Source: Burkholderiales bacterium (GTDB lineage Bacteria > Pseudomonadota > Gammaproteobacteria > Burkholderiales > SG8-41). From it: a stretch of DNA of 6,858 nucleotides. Below the pieces are notes generated by a model that had not been told where the DNA came from, ran no database searches, and saw only the letters and a program-made list of their open reading frames with translations. Location: contig SYEN01000167.1 in assembly GCA_005800795.1 (NCBI GenBank), positions 1 to 6,858 of the forward strand, in the 5' to 3' direction. Of this stretch, positions 6,601-6,858 are shown piece by piece; position 1 is the first letter of the stretch, and every line of letters begins with the position of its first letter. The translations under genes were made by a program, and so were the position numbers.

Positions 6601-6681
6601 TGTCGTTCCCGCGCCGGCGGGAACCCATGGGGAGTGCCCTATGGAACGGGTTTAGGCATTCCCGCCTGAGCGGGAATGACA
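6601..6681. repeat. Inverted pair of short palindromic intergenic repeats (REP/BIME-like)
   Basis: Unit 1 (about 6601-6627) contains GTTCCCGC-GCCG-GCGGGAAC, an 8-bp stem with a 4-nt loop. Unit 2 (about 6655-6681) contains CATTCCCGC-CTGA-GCGGGAATG, a 9-bp stem. The units are homologous and in opposite orientation: the first begins TGTCGTTCCCGC and the second ends GCGGGAATGACA, so the outer 12 bases also pair with one G-T wobble. The 27 nt between include the palindrome CCCATGGG overlapping unit 1. The GTCATTCCCGC...GCGGGAAT type is a known dispersed intergenic repeat in many beta- and gammaproteobacteria. Here it lies between the enolase-superfamily gene and receptor copy 2 and may stabilise or attenuate the message. 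Confidence 0.8.
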
Positions 6682-6697
6682 GAGAAAGAAACTTGTA

Positions 6698-6713
6698 CAG
6701 CAACATTTTGCTG
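6698..6713. other. Short inverted repeat downstream of the enolase-superfamily gene
   Basis: CAGCAA-CATT-TTGCTG is a perfect 6-bp stem with a 4-nt loop, 19 nt past the stop of the enolase-superfamily gene. No T run follows on the minus strand, so it is not a clear terminator. Together with the repeat pair it makes the 152-nt spacer highly structured. Confidence 0.25.
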
Positions 6714-6732
6714 CCTTGCCCGGCAGTCCGCA

Positions 6733-6858
6733 CTAAAACTTCACCACCTTGGGATCAAATTCCAACCCCAACCCTGGCTTGTTCGGAACGGTGAGCACAC
6801 TGTTCTTCGGCACCGGCTCTTCCTTGTAGCAGCGGAAGGTCCACGGCATATATTCGAC
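6733..6858 (-). CDS. Enolase-superfamily (mandelate racemase/muconate lactonizing type) protein, C-terminal end (truncated by window edge)
   Basis: The last 41 codons of a minus-strand gene are open from the window edge to TAG (6733-6735). They read VEYMPWTFRCYKEEPVPKNS and then VLTVPNKPGLGLEFDPKVVK, ending in Phe. This is the standard C-terminus of mandelate racemase/muconate lactonizing enzyme-like proteins, where the chain leaves the barrel and 'VP.KPGLG.E.D' closes over the N-terminal capping domain. Family members abstract the alpha proton of a carboxylate to racemise, dehydrate or cycloisomerise it; many are acid-sugar dehydratases. The metal ligands and catalytic Lys/His lie outside the window, so the reaction cannot be named. 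It is the most promoter-proximal gene visible on this strand and precedes the receptor genes. Confidence 0.85.
   Translation of the reverse strand, partial: VEYMPWTFRCYKEEPVPKNSVLTVPNKPGLGLEFDPKVVKF

Noticed and set aside
6601..6681. CRISPR-like array from the two similar units
   Set aside because: There are only two units in opposite orientation, each itself a hairpin, with no regular spacers. They fit REP-like elements.
6581..6733. N-terminal extension of receptor copy 2
   Set aside because: It translates the palindromic repeats (PLRRE, RRRGND) and would place the signal peptide internally.
1..6858. tRNA, rRNA, riboswitch or insertion sequence
   Set aside because: No cloverleaf, rRNA-like block, known aptamer core, transposase or target-site duplication was seen on reading both strands.

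Overview
The window looks like a catabolic gene cluster from a GC-rich betaproteobacterium, most likely Burkholderiales. The reasons are: two tandem TctC/Bug-type periplasmic solute receptors, a family greatly expanded in Burkholderiales; short intergenic inverted repeats of the 'GTCATTCCCGC...GCGGGAAT' type common in that group; high GC and codon choice; and enzyme families typical of hydroxy-acid and acid-sugar catabolism. This assignment is inference, because no rRNA or other taxonomic marker is present.

Layout, left to right. On the + strand, the C-terminal end of an FMN-dependent alpha-hydroxy-acid oxidase/dehydrogenase (2-343) is followed 4 nt later by a complete class II aldolase/adducin-family protein (348-1082). 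These two converge on a long minus-strand block. Its most promoter-distal member in the window is a thiamine-diphosphate enzyme of the acetolactate-synthase-like superfamily (1092-2746). That gene is interrupted by a single-base deletion inside a conserved TQGPG motif. Upstream of it lies a 438-nt gap with three perfect palindromes near the start codon and an AT-rich end. Next comes a periplasmic di-haem cytochrome c peroxidase/MauG-like protein (3185-4548), also broken by a one-base deletion, here in a run of seven A. Then come two TctC receptors (4572-5549 and 5618-6580), an inverted pair of short palindromic repeats (6601-6681), and the last 41 codons of an enolase-superfamily (mandelate racemase/muconate lactonizing type) enzyme running off the right edge (6733-6858).

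How the genes may work together (inference): the receptors capture a carboxylate or acid-sugar-like substrate in the periplasm. The enolase-superfamily enzyme racemises or dehydrates it, the alpha-hydroxy-acid oxidase makes a 2-oxo acid, the ThDP enzyme decarboxylates or ligates a 2-oxo acid, and the class II aldolase cleaves or decarboxylates a hydroxy/keto acid. The superfamily set (enolase-type, FMN hydroxy-acid dehydrogenase, ThDP enzyme) matches that of the mandelate pathway. However, the ThDP protein is ALS-like at its active site rather than benzoylformate-decarboxylase-like. No permease subunits (TctA/TctB) and no regulator are visible.

The two frameshifts each remove one base next to a homopolymer or GC run, in proteins otherwise well conserved to their last residues. 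Sequencing or assembly error is at least as likely as real gene decay. I did not find a CRISPR array, RNA gene, insertion sequence, phage gene or clearly novel system.
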